The position numbers were made by a program, and so were the translations under genes. Positions 53,704 to 61,774 of a stretch of 64,000 bases of DNA are shown here, one piece after another. The notes under the pieces are model-generated. The model made no database searches and was not told the origin of the DNA. It was given only the letters and a program-made list of their open reading frames with translations. Where the stretch lies: contig NZ_FPAJ01000001.1 of the NCBI RefSeq assembly GCF_900116285.1, forward strand, positions 310,001-374,000. The letters are read 5' to 3'. This stretch comes from Sulfitobacter marinus. GTDB lineage: Bacteria; Pseudomonadota; Alphaproteobacteria; Rhodobacterales; Rhodobacteraceae. Position 1 is the first letter of the stretch. Each line of letters opens with the position of its first letter.

Positions 53704-54495
53704 CTAAGCCATTTTGACCTCAAAGAGTCCATCAATCGGCCATGCAATACCCGCTGATATCCCTCCATCGACGCGAAGAGTCTGTCCGGTGACATAGGTC
53801 GATGCCGGAGAAGCCAGAAAAATCGCGGCACCAATCAGATCCTCGACAGCCCCCATACGCCCTAGCGGCGTCACTGCCCTGTTCCAGCTCTGTAGATTTG
53901 GGTCCGACCAAAGTTCGCGCGTCAGATCGGTCAAGATGAACCCCGGCGCAATGCCATTTACGCGCACGCCATCACGGCCCCACTCGGTGGCGAGCGCGCG
54001 CGTCATGCTTGATAAGCCCGATTTTGCCATGCCGTAGGGGGTGACATGCTTCAAGGAACTGAAGCTGGAGAGGCTATCGATATTGATGATGCTCCCCCCT
54101 TTCTGGTCGATCATGAGCCGCCCCACTGCCTGGGCCGAAAGGAATGCGCCACGCAAATTCGTGCTAATAATCGCGTCAAACTCGTCTGCAGTGAAATCGA
54201 CCGCTGGCTTCCTGATGTTCACGCCAGCGCAGTTGATCCACGTATCTATGCGCCCGAATTTTTGCCCGAGGTCTTTGACGCTGGCTGCGACGGCATCCGC
54301 GTTCGTCACATCGCATACCTGTGTCTGTACGCCCGCCACCTTCTGCGCAGCTTCATTCAGGCGCGCGGCGTCACGGCCCGTGATAACAACGGTCGCACCT
54401 CGCAGGGCGAATGCCTCTGCTAGCGCCAGCCCGATACCGCGGCTGCCGCCCGAAACAACCACAACTTTCTTTGACAAATCAAATAGCTCGTCCAA
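53704..54495 (-). CDS. SDR oxidoreductase, gluconate 5-dehydrogenase-like
   Basis: A 263-residue classical SDR. Motifs: VVVSGGSRGIGLA, NCAGVN, then SLSSFSSLKHVTPYGMAK with catalytic Ser, Tyr and Lys, and YVTGQTLRVDGG. Its text resembles sugar-acid SDRs such as gluconate 5-dehydrogenase. The start is a TTG at 54495 with AGGA about 10 bases upstream; no ATG lies near. It diverges from the DctPQM operon, and the two plausibly serve uptake and oxidation of the same sugar acid. Confidence 0.82.
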   Translation of the reverse strand: MDELFDLSKKVVVVSGGSRGIGLALAEAFALRGATVVITGRDAARLNEAAQKVAGVQTQVCDVTNADAVAASVKDLGQKFGRIDTWINCAGVNIRKPAVDFTADEFDAIISTNLRGAFLSAQAVGRLMIDQKGGSIINIDSLSSFSSLKHVTPYGMAKSGLSSMTRALATEWGRDGVRVNGIAPGFILTDLTRELWSDPNLQSWNRAVTPLGRMGAVEDLIGAAIFLASPASTYVTGQTLRVDGGISAGIAWPIDGLFEVKMA

Positions 54496-54511
54496 GGGAT
54501 GATTTTCCTAA

Positions 54512-54533
54512 CTAATATATTAGACTATTGACA
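54512..54533. promoter_or_regulatory. Palindrome and -35-like element of the dctPQM region
   Basis: CTAATATATTAG (54512-54523) is a perfect 12-bp palindrome, and TTGACA (54528-54533) follows. Both lie in the divergent region between the SDR and dctP starts. A GntR-type or similar regulator site is likely; no regulator gene is adjacent, so this is inference. Confidence 0.45.
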
Positions 54534-54635
54534 TACTTATATGATGACCCTACCAGTTTGCTATAGCAAAGTTCAATATTTGGCGCGGATCAAAGCGGAA
54601 TTTGCTTGAAGGAACGAAAAAATGGGGAGGATTGA

Positions 54636-55649
54636 ATGAATCTACTACGCACAGGGGCGGCAACTGCCATTACAGCCATGATGACTGTTCCGGCGTTCGC
54701 CCAGGAACACACACTTCGCCTGCAAACCCAATATTCGGCAGAGTCCGTTTCCGGTCAGCTTGCGCAAGAATTCATCGACAATGTTGAACGCATGACGAAT
54801 GGGCGTGTCGATATCGAGATGTTCTGGTCTTCGGCAGTCGTTGCGACCGTGGAGGGGTTTGATGCTGCAGCATCCGGCATTCTCGATGGCGAAATGCACG
54901 GCGGGGCCTACCAGACCGGCAAGAACCCCGCGTTCCAGTTCGTGGGGGATCCGATGGGCGGATATGACACGCCGTGGGAACTTTACAGCTTCTTCTACTT
55001 CGGCGGCGGCCAGGAAGCCGCAAACGACCTTTACAATGACCACGGGATGCACCTTGTGGGGTGGTGGACCGGCGGGCAGGAAGCCATGTCGTCCTCAAGC
55101 CCGCTGGCTGGACCGGAAGATTTGAAGAACTGGAAGTTTCGCTCGCCTCCCGGTCTTGAAACCGAGATCTTTGCGGAACTTGGAGCATCACCTATCGTGA
55201 TCGACTTTACCGAGGTCTTTACGTCCCTTGAAACCGGCATCATCGACGGCGCAGATGCATCAAGCCTTGCCAACAATGTCGGGCTTGGGCTTTACGACAT
55301 CGTCTCGCATGCGACCTATCCCGGTTTCCATTCGATGCCGGTGGACCACGTCACATTCAATCTGGACGTATGGAACGGTCTACCCGATGACATTCAGGCG
55401 ATCATCGAAGTGGCAACACAAGCGCTTGCACTGCAAACATCCATGCGCATTGCGCTGGCCAACGAAGAAGCCGCCAACGACCTTCGTAAGAAGGGTGTCA
55501 CGCTCTATGACTGGTCGGCCGAGGACCGGGCAGAGTTTCGTGCGGGCGCACAACGGGCATGGGATGGATGGGCCAAAAAGACGCCCGAAGCTGGCGCACT
55601 TGTCGATGCGCACCGTACCTTCCTGAGACGGATCGGCAAAATCGAGTGA
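54636..55649 (+). CDS. DctP family TRAP transporter solute-binding protein
   Basis: A 337-residue periplasmic protein with signal peptide ending at AFAQ (residue 23). It follows the DctP pattern: LRLQTQYSAESVSGQLAQEF, then FTEVFTSLETGIIDGADASS, where acidic ligands bind, and WNGLPDDIQAIIEVATQ. GGGGAGG lies 8 bases before the ATG. DctQ and DctM follow, so it is a three-component TRAP system, unlike the TAXI system at 6424. The neighbourhood suggests a sugar-acid ligand. Confidence 0.87.
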   Translation: MNLLRTGAATAITAMMTVPAFAQEHTLRLQTQYSAESVSGQLAQEFIDNVERMTNGRVDIEMFWSSAVVATVEGFDAAASGILDGEMHGGAYQTGKNPAFQFVGDPMGGYDTPWELYSFFYFGGGQEAANDLYNDHGMHLVGWWTGGQEAMSSSSPLAGPEDLKNWKFRSPPGLETEIFAELGASPIVIDFTEVFTSLETGIIDGADASSLANNVGLGLYDIVSHATYPGFHSMPVDHVTFNLDVWNGLPDDIQAIIEVATQALALQTSMRIALANEEAANDLRKKGVTLYDWSAEDRAEFRAGAQRAWDGWAKKTPEAGALVDAHRTFLRRIGKIE

Positions 55650-55716
55650 TCCGAGTCCAAAACAGATGTGACAGGCGGGCCAGTGATGGTCCGCCTTTTC
55701 ACGCGGGGTTACAGAC

Positions 55717-56520
55717 ATGACGCAAAGCCTGTGGTTGGGTTCTTTCCGCAAGCCTGTTCAATGGGTTATGATCGCAAGCCTCGCGGTGACGCTTGCGCTC
55801 GCCTTCTGGCTCGCTGTCATCGGTTCCATTCTGGGGCAGCACACCGGAATGAAAGAGATGCTTGCCCCGAGCGAGAATATTATCGTCCAGGTCACGCTTT
55901 TGGCTGCATTGACGTCGCTTGTCAGTACCGCCGTGTTCCTGTCGGACAGCAAAGGACATATCGAGAGCCACCCACAGGGATATTTCGACATTGTCAGCCT
56001 CGTCGCCTCGCGCATTTCGATGCTGGCGACGGCGGGCATCGTCATCGTCATGTTCTATGAGGTCGTATCGCGCTATGTTTTCGAGAGGCCGACGCTCTGG
56101 GCCAACGAGCTATCGCTGTGGATCGCCGGTTTCGTGTTTCTGCTGTCCGGCGTTTACGCCATGCAGCAGCGCAGCCACATCCGTATCTATATCGTCTATG
56201 ATCATTTCCCGCGATGGCTTCAGAAATCCTGCGACGTTCTTTCTGTGGTGCTGATCTGGACCTTTGCGTTCTTCCTGATCTGGGGTGGATACAACGAAGC
56301 GGTGGCCAAGTTTCTCCGGTGGGAAACCTTTGGCACGGCATGGGATCCACCGATCCCGGCAACGATCAAGCCGTCCATTCTGATCGTCGTCGTGATGGTT
56401 GCTATACAGGCGCTTTCGAACCTTGTTGCTGATTGGAACAAGGCCCCCGAAAGCCACACGCCAGCCGATGACGTAGACGAAATCGAGATCGAGGCGATCC
56501 GGAAAAGCATCGAAGGATAA
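55717..56520 (+). CDS. TRAP transporter small permease (DctQ), enlarged
   Basis: A 267-residue membrane protein, longer than typical DctQ (~160-200). Residues ~90-230 hold the four-helix DctQ core: VVSRYVFERPTLWANELSLW is the conserved second-helix motif. Two extra hydrophobic segments precede it (about 15-37 and 55-77). The tail is acidic (DDVDEIEIEAIRKS). It lies between dctP and dctM, 67 and 6 bases away. Confidence 0.85.
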   Translation: MTQSLWLGSFRKPVQWVMIASLAVTLALAFWLAVIGSILGQHTGMKEMLAPSENIIVQVTLLAALTSLVSTAVFLSDSKGHIESHPQGYFDIVSLVASRISMLATAGIVIVMFYEVVSRYVFERPTLWANELSLWIAGFVFLLSGVYAMQQRSHIRIYIVYDHFPRWLQKSCDVLSVVLIWTFAFFLIWGGYNEAVAKFLRWETFGTAWDPPIPATIKPSILIVVVMVAIQALSNLVADWNKAPESHTPADDVDEIEIEAIRKSIEG

Positions 56521-56526
56521 GAAATC

Positions 56527-58119
56527 ATGGACATCGGGACGATCTCACTGCTGCTGTTGCTAGGCCTTTTCATTTTACTAGCAGTCGGCATGCCCCTTGG
56601 CTTTGCGTCCGCGACGCTTGCGGTCGGCGTCTTGTTCATGAAATTCGGACCAGACCTGTTATTGCGAGATTTCGGGCGAGGTCCGCTGGCTGTTGTGGGT
56701 CAGGCGATCTATCGCCAGATGACGAATTACGTGCTCATATCCGTACCCTTATTCATATTCATGGCAGCACTTCTTGAACGAAGTGGCATCGCCCGGGATA
56801 TGTATACGTCATTGAGTGTCTGGTTGAGCCGGACGCGGGGCGGGATCGCAATCGTGACCTCGGTCATGGCCGTGATCATGGCCGCGATGTCGGGGATCGT
56901 CGGCGGCGAGGTGGTTCTGTTGGGGTTGATCGCGCTGCCACAGATGCTGAGACTGGGGTACAATCAGAACCTTGCCATCGGAACGATCTGCGCCAGTGGA
57001 TCGCTTGGCACAATGATCCCGCCGTCCATTGTCCTGATTTTCTATGGTCTGGTGACTGAAACCTCGATCAAAGCCTTGTTCACCGCGTCTTTTCTACCGG
57101 GGTTAATGCTGGCCAGTTTCTTTATCATCTACATTGTCGCGTGCACGCAACTTGACCCAAGCCAAGCACCGCTGCCCGAGCCTGATCCCGACGACCCGCC
57201 AACCGGTGAGAAAACCCTTCTTTTCGCGGGATTTCTAATGATGATCGCAACAGGCGTAACCGGGTTGCTGTTTGCTCGCGCGTTATTCTTTACCGTCACT
57301 GGGGCCAACGCCGTGCAGGAAGGGGGCGATACCATTGCGCTTGTAATGGCGGACGATCTGCCGATCCTTTTGGGTGTGTTTACAGCGGGACTGGCCCTGG
57401 GGTATTTCGTATTCGGGTTCGAGCGGTTGAAAATCGGCTGGCAGATGGGCAAGGGGCTGGTGCCCCCGATTGTCGTCATCGGGGTTGTTCTTGGCTCAAT
57501 CTATGGCGGGATCACCGGTATTACCGAAGCAGCGGCAATGGGGGTCGTGGCAGTTTTCGTGATCTCATTACTACGGGGTGAAATGAGCTTTGAGGTGGTC
57601 ATGGATTCTCTAATGCGCACAATGAAATCCACCGGAACGGTCATCTGGGTGACTGTCGGCGCGGCAGCACTTGCATCCGCCTATACGCTTGTTGGCGGCC
57701 CCACATATGTAGCCAATCTTATTGTCGGCGCGGACCTGCCGACAATGGGCGTCATACTGGTCATGATGCTGTTTTTTCTGGTGATGGGCATGTTCATGGA
57801 TTGGGTGGGTATCGTTCTTTTGATCATGCCGGTTTTTCTGCCCATCGTCCTCGCCATGCCGTCCGACGAGCTGGGCTTTGTCGGTACTATTGACCCAAGC
57901 CATGTTGCAATCTGGTTCGGGGTACTGTTTTGCATGAACATGCAGGTAAGTTTCCTGTCGCCGCCTTTTGGTCCTGCGGCATTCTATCTGAAATCTGTCG
58001 CACCACCGGAAATCTCTCTGACAGCAATCTTCAGGGGGTTCCTCCCCTTCATTGCGATCCAGATTCTGGCGCTTTCGATCCTGATGGCATGGCCCGGACT
58101 AGTCAGCGTTTTCCTGTGA
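56527..58119 (+). CDS. TRAP transporter large permease (DctM)
   Basis: A 530-residue inner-membrane subunit with about twelve segments, a bit longer than usual owing to an insert near residues 200-300 that includes PEPDPDDPPTGEK. Motifs include GLIALPQMLRLGYNQNLAIG, ASGSLGTMIPPSIVLIFYG and, at the end, LFCMNMQVSFLSPPFGPAAF. AAGGAT lies 7 bases upstream of the ATG. It ends close to the decayed dehydrogenase on the other strand. Confidence 0.88.
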   Translation: MDIGTISLLLLLGLFILLAVGMPLGFASATLAVGVLFMKFGPDLLLRDFGRGPLAVVGQAIYRQMTNYVLISVPLFIFMAALLERSGIARDMYTSLSVWLSRTRGGIAIVTSVMAVIMAAMSGIVGGEVVLLGLIALPQMLRLGYNQNLAIGTICASGSLGTMIPPSIVLIFYGLVTETSIKALFTASFLPGLMLASFFIIYIVACTQLDPSQAPLPEPDPDDPPTGEKTLLFAGFLMMIATGVTGLLFARALFFTVTGANAVQEGGDTIALVMADDLPILLGVFTAGLALGYFVFGFERLKIGWQMGKGLVPPIVVIGVVLGSIYGGITGITEAAAMGVVAVFVISLLRGEMSFEVVMDSLMRTMKSTGTVIWVTVGAAALASAYTLVGGPTYVANLIVGADLPTMGVILVMMLFFLVMGMFMDWVGIVLLIMPVFLPIVLAMPSDELGFVGTIDPSHVAIWFGVLFCMNMQVSFLSPPFGPAAFYLKSVAPPEISLTAIFRGFLPFIAIQILALSILMAWPGLVSVFL

Positions 58120-58209
58120 TCGAAAATTGTGAGACAGCTCTGGGGGGCTTGGTACCGCAACGAACCTGACCCGCCGGACAAGCGGCAGCAGGTGCGATCC
58201 AGAGCCATC

Positions 58210-58600
58210 TCAGGTGATCCGCTGGATGGTGATGCGATCTCGTCGGGCTCACAAACCGGTTCCAGTCGTCGCGCATCAGAACCGGCTTGCCGAATTCCAT
58301 AGCCTTGTTGCACGCATCTGAAAACACGCCCTCGGTCTGCCCGAAGATCACCGCACCTAGCACGTTCATATGCGCCAACAGGAAATCCGTCGCGGCCTGC
58401 CAGTCGACACCGCGGGCGACGACTTCCGTCGATCCCCTCCTTTATCATCAGCAGCAGCGAGGCGCAAAGCGCTTCTGACAGGCCCGGTTCAAGCAGGGCC
58501 ATTTTCTCGACCGTCACACGGTGGGATCGCATTACCGGTGCTCAGATGACCTTGGCGATCTCCTCGCCTTTGGCGTAATCTTCTTTCGGCCCTTGCATCC
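58210..58600 (-). pseudogene. Decayed C-terminal part of a sugar-acid dehydrogenase
   Basis: Pieces of one protein in the PGDH_C/3-hydroxyisobutyrate dehydrogenase-like family can be read across frames: MQGPKEDYAKGEEIAKVI, an in-frame TGA at 58542-58544, then APVMRSHRVTVEKMALLEPG. A frameshift near 58428 is needed to reach ARGVDWQAATDFLLAHMNVL and IFGQTEGVFSDACNKAMEFG, and two more, near 58259 and 58228, for EPDEIA and the end IQRIT before TGA (58210-58212). The N-terminal two thirds is missing where the IS remnants begin. It probably once used the substrate of the adjacent DctPQM. Confidence 0.75.
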
Positions 58601-58770
58601 GCGCAGACCATCGCAGCCCACGGTATACCACGCGTATGGAGGCTCTGCCTGTCGTACGGTGATGGCGTTTCGGAAGTTCCGACGACGCTGAAAGCGCCAC
58701 ATCATCGCCGGAACCACTAACTGTCGGTTTAGCTGAACTACATAAGAAGCACTCGCCGCTTTGGCGGAAA

Positions 58771-59330
58771 TTGCTCGTCACGTTGGCATATCTCAAAGAA
58801 CAATCTCGTCTCAGCTTGGGCAGCTACGGCAAGCTACGGATGACGGAAGAGCTGAAGGAAATCGGCTTGGACGTCGGACACCGCCGCCCCTTTCATATCG
58901 ATTGCGTTGCAATCAACTGTCGGTCAGTGGTGGCCCGATTGATGCGCCAGAACGGTATATCCGTTGTACGAACGCGCAAACATAAGGTGACGACCGACAG
59001 CGATCACAAGTTCAACATTGCGCCGAACCTGTTGGGTCGTGACTTCACCGCCAACGCGTCCAACCAGAAATGGGCGGGTGATATCAGTTATGTCTGGACA
59101 CGCGAGGGATGGTTGTATCTTGCCGTGATTCTGGACCTGCATTCACGCCGTGTCATTGGCTGGGCGGTCAGCAATCGAATGAAACGGGACTTGGCGATCC
59201 GTGCGTTGAAAATGGCCATTGCGTTCAGAACACCGTCCAGAGGCAGCATCCACCACACGGATCGCGGGTCGCAATACTGTTCACACGATTATCAGAAAAT
59301 CCTGCGCCAGCACGGGTTCAAGGTGCATTT
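58771..59330 (+). pseudogene. IS3-family transposase (OrfB) remnant
   Basis: The text follows IS3 OrfB: LGSYGKLRMTEELKEIGLDV, RTRKHKVTTDSDHKFNIAPN, then the DDE integrase core AGDISYVWTREGWLYLAVIL and HHTDRGSQYCSHDYQKILRQ with the first two Asp. About 14 residues (PFHIDCVAINCRSV) interrupt it near residue 40. It breaks off after HGFKV, before the catalytic Glu, where IS5 text begins. Non-functional. Confidence 0.85.
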
Positions 59331-59992
59331 TGAAGGGTGTGATCTTCATCATTATCAATGGGTTAAGGTGGTGCGGCGCGCTTGCCGAGCATGGCACACC
59401 AAAGACCCTGTATAACCGTTGGAAGCGCTGGACTGATATGGGCGTGTTTGCCCTGATCATGATCGGGCTGGCTGAGCGGGACCCCGACAACAAGACCCTC
59501 TCAATCGACGCCACCTACCTGAAAGCACATCGTACGGCGTCCAGCCTGCGGTTAAAAAGGGGGCGTGGACGCCTGATTGGGCATACCAAAGGTGGTATGA
59601 ACACCAAACTGTATGCAGTTACCGACACCATTGCTCGCCCAGTCCGCTTCTTTATCATCGCAGGGCAAGTCAGCGATTACACTGGAGCGGCGGCTTTGAT
59701 GTCAGATGCTCAACGGCTCCGCGATACCCTTACAGACAACGGAACAAAGCCCTGCATCCCAGGACGCAAGTCACGCACAAGGACCGTCAAATACGACAAG
59801 CGCCGCTACAAAAGGCGCAACCGGATTGAGCGAATGTTTAACAGGATCAAAGACTGGCGTCGCGTCGCAACCCGCTACAACAGATCCCCAACCGTCTTCC
59901 TCCCCGCAATCGCTCTCGCAGCAACCGTTATCTTCGGGTTAGGAATCCTGAGCTCAGGCAGGGCCGATAATCCTCCCGTACAAACTAACTAA
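59328..59992 (+). pseudogene. IS5-family transposase remnant with internal deletion
   Basis: IS5 text starts at GVIFIIINGLRW, joined directly to the IS3 fragment. The N-terminus is lost. TLSIDATYLKAHRTASSLRL carries the first catalytic Asp and RRNRIERMFNRIKDWRRVAT the Glu, but the segment between AALMSDAQ and LRDTLTDNG lacks the expected DRGYD with the second Asp, apparently by an in-frame deletion. The end ALAATVIFGL is intact. No transposition activity is expected. Confidence 0.82.
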
Positions 59993-59996
59993 AGCC

Positions 59997-60935
59997 TCAC
60001 GCCGCCAGAACCTTCCTGCGCGGCCAAGGTAGCGTGGTCCACAGCAGACATGCGACGATCAGTGCGACACCCAGCCATCCAAGCGCTGGCAGCGTTTCAC
60101 CGACCACGTAAACGGCTAGGACGGCGGCCACCACGGGCTCGAACAGGGTGATGGTTGTGGCCATGCTGGCGGGCACGCGGGCCAGGCCTGCGCCAAAGGC
60201 GAGGTAGCCCAAGAACATCGGGACCAGTGCCATGTAAAGCCCGACCGCCAGATTGCCCGCGCTGTCCAGAAAGGATGCGCCGGTGATCAACAGGACGGGC
60301 AACAGCAGCAATCCGCCAAGGCCAAAGGTCGCGCCCATGGCGACGCGCGGCGGTAAATCGCGGCGCATCATCCGTTGGGCCGTCCATGAATACAGCGCAT
60401 AGGTGCCCCCCGCCACGAGGCCGAGGAGTGCGCCCAAGGGGACGTTGCTTGCCGTGCCATGGCCACTCTCGGACAAGCTGAGCAGTCCGATGCCGCCAAG
60501 ACCGATGGCAGCCCCAATGGCCCAGCGAACGGTCAGGCGGCGGCCATCAAGCGCGTATTCGATCAGCGCTGAGATCAGCGGCGCGGACCCGATTGAGATC
60601 ACCGTGCCCACCGTCACACCCGCAAGGCGCATGGAGGCGTAGAAAGCTAACGGATAGATCGCCACAGAAACGGCCCCGACCAGCAATGCCATCCGCTCGC
60701 GCCGCAGCGCTGCCCGATGGGTCCAGATGCCTTTGTATGCGATCAAAGCCTGAAGCGCGCCGCCGATCCCCATGGCCGCGGCTCCGATCGCAAGCGGGCT
60801 GACCCCGGGGGCGAATGTGGCGGCTGTCCCGGTCGTGCCCCAAGCGATCGCTGCGAACAGGCAAAAGAGGGCACCGATTGTCTGCCGGGGTTGCGGGCTG
60901 GATGGGGCGGGGCCGTTCGATGGGGCGGAGGTCAT
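59997..60935 (-). CDS. EamA/DMT family exporter
   Basis: A 312-residue inner-membrane protein with ten predicted segments in two EamA repeats: GALFCLFAAIAWGTTGTAAT opens the first and LGALLGLVAGGTYALYSWTA the second, with LFEPVVAAVLAVYVVGETLP near the end as in typical drug/metabolite exporters. It is co-transcribed with the TetR gene upstream (ATGA overlap at 60932-60935). Likely function is efflux of a small molecule controlled by that repressor. Confidence 0.9.
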   Translation of the reverse strand: MTSAPSNGPAPSSPQPRQTIGALFCLFAAIAWGTTGTAATFAPGVSPLAIGAAAMGIGGALQALIAYKGIWTHRAALRRERMALLVGAVSVAIYPLAFYASMRLAGVTVGTVISIGSAPLISALIEYALDGRRLTVRWAIGAAIGLGGIGLLSLSESGHGTASNVPLGALLGLVAGGTYALYSWTAQRMMRRDLPPRVAMGATFGLGGLLLLPVLLITGASFLDSAGNLAVGLYMALVPMFLGYLAFGAGLARVPASMATTITLFEPVVAAVLAVYVVGETLPALGWLGVALIVACLLWTTLPWPRRKVLAA

Positions 60936-61522
60936 AGACGCGCCAGCATATCTCGGGCCATGGCGCGCGCGCTGCGCAGACGGTTTGCATCCCCCTCTAG
61001 CCCGGCGCGGGTCATTGCGCCCTCAAGTAAAAAGGCCAGATGTGCGGCCAGCGTTTCGGCACGCCCTGCGTCATCGGGCAGAAGCTGCGAGAGCTGGTTG
61101 TGCAATATCTCCTCGACCTGTTCCTTATGTCGGCGCACCGCTTTGCGGCCCGCATCACCCGCGCCCAGTTCAGCGGCGGCATTAAGCAGGCCGCAGCCGC
61201 GAAAGCCGCGTTCATAGGCGAATGTCGCGTGGTCATCATAGGCGTCAAAGACCGCGATTATTATGTCTTTGGGGTGGTGTGCCGCTGCCGCGCGGGCGGC
61301 ATAAAGGGCCAGCCATTCATCATGACGCTGTTCAATATATGTGGTCACCAGATCAGATTTGGACGCGAAGTTATTGTAAAGGCTTTGCTTTGCAACGCCC
61401 GCACGTGCGGTGATTGCGTCGATCCCGGTGGCGGCAATGCCATCGTTATAGAACAACACCGCTGCTGCGTTGAGCAACCGATCCCGCGCGCTTGCGCCTT
61501 GATGTTTCGATGGTGGTGGCAT
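60932..61522 (-). CDS. TetR/AcrR family transcriptional regulator
   Basis: A 196-residue repressor. The helix-turn-helix is AAVLFYNDGIAATGIDAITA, RAGVAKQSLYNNFASKSDLV. The C-terminal ligand-binding domain contains RGCGLLNAAAELG, typical of NemR/YxaF-like proteins. It precedes the exporter with an ATGA overlap, so both are made together. A 10-2-10 inverted repeat lies 17 bases upstream of its ATG. It diverges from the salicylyl-CoA hydroxylase-type gene. Confidence 0.9.
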   Translation of the reverse strand: MPPPSKHQGASARDRLLNAAAVLFYNDGIAATGIDAITARAGVAKQSLYNNFASKSDLVTTYIEQRHDEWLALYAARAAAAHHPKDIIIAVFDAYDDHATFAYERGFRGCGLLNAAAELGAGDAGRKAVRRHKEQVEEILHNQLSQLLPDDAGRAETLAAHLAFLLEGAMTRAGLEGDANRLRSARAMARDMLARL

Positions 61523-61538
61523 TCTGACCTCGCGATAA

Positions 61539-61560
61539 ATAGGTAGACTGGTCTATCTAT
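61539..61560. promoter_or_regulatory. Operator of the TetR-EamA operon
   Basis: ATAGGTAGAC (61539-61548) and GTCTATCTAT (61551-61560) form an inverted repeat with one mismatch and a 2-bp spacer, containing TAGAC-TG-GTCTA in the style of TetR/NemR sites. Confidence 0.68.
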
Positions 61561-61774
61561 ATTATTGGATGTGTCAATGCATGACAGTGGGCTTTGCTTA
61601 CGCAAGCTATGGCTGCATAAAAACTGAGTATGACGGCTTTCCATTCGCCGCGCGGTAGTTTCCGCATAAAATTTGCGCGGTGGAATAAATACTTTAAGAT
61701 TAAAATATCTATACTTGAAATAATAAACGACTCACTCTACCGTCATCGATATCGGCAGAATGGGGAGTGGCGTT

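Noticed and set aside
52736..54500. A second genomic island behind tRNA-Thr
   Set aside because: No integrase and no repeat of the tRNA 3' end were seen in the following 1.8 kb, so only the single orphan gene is reported.
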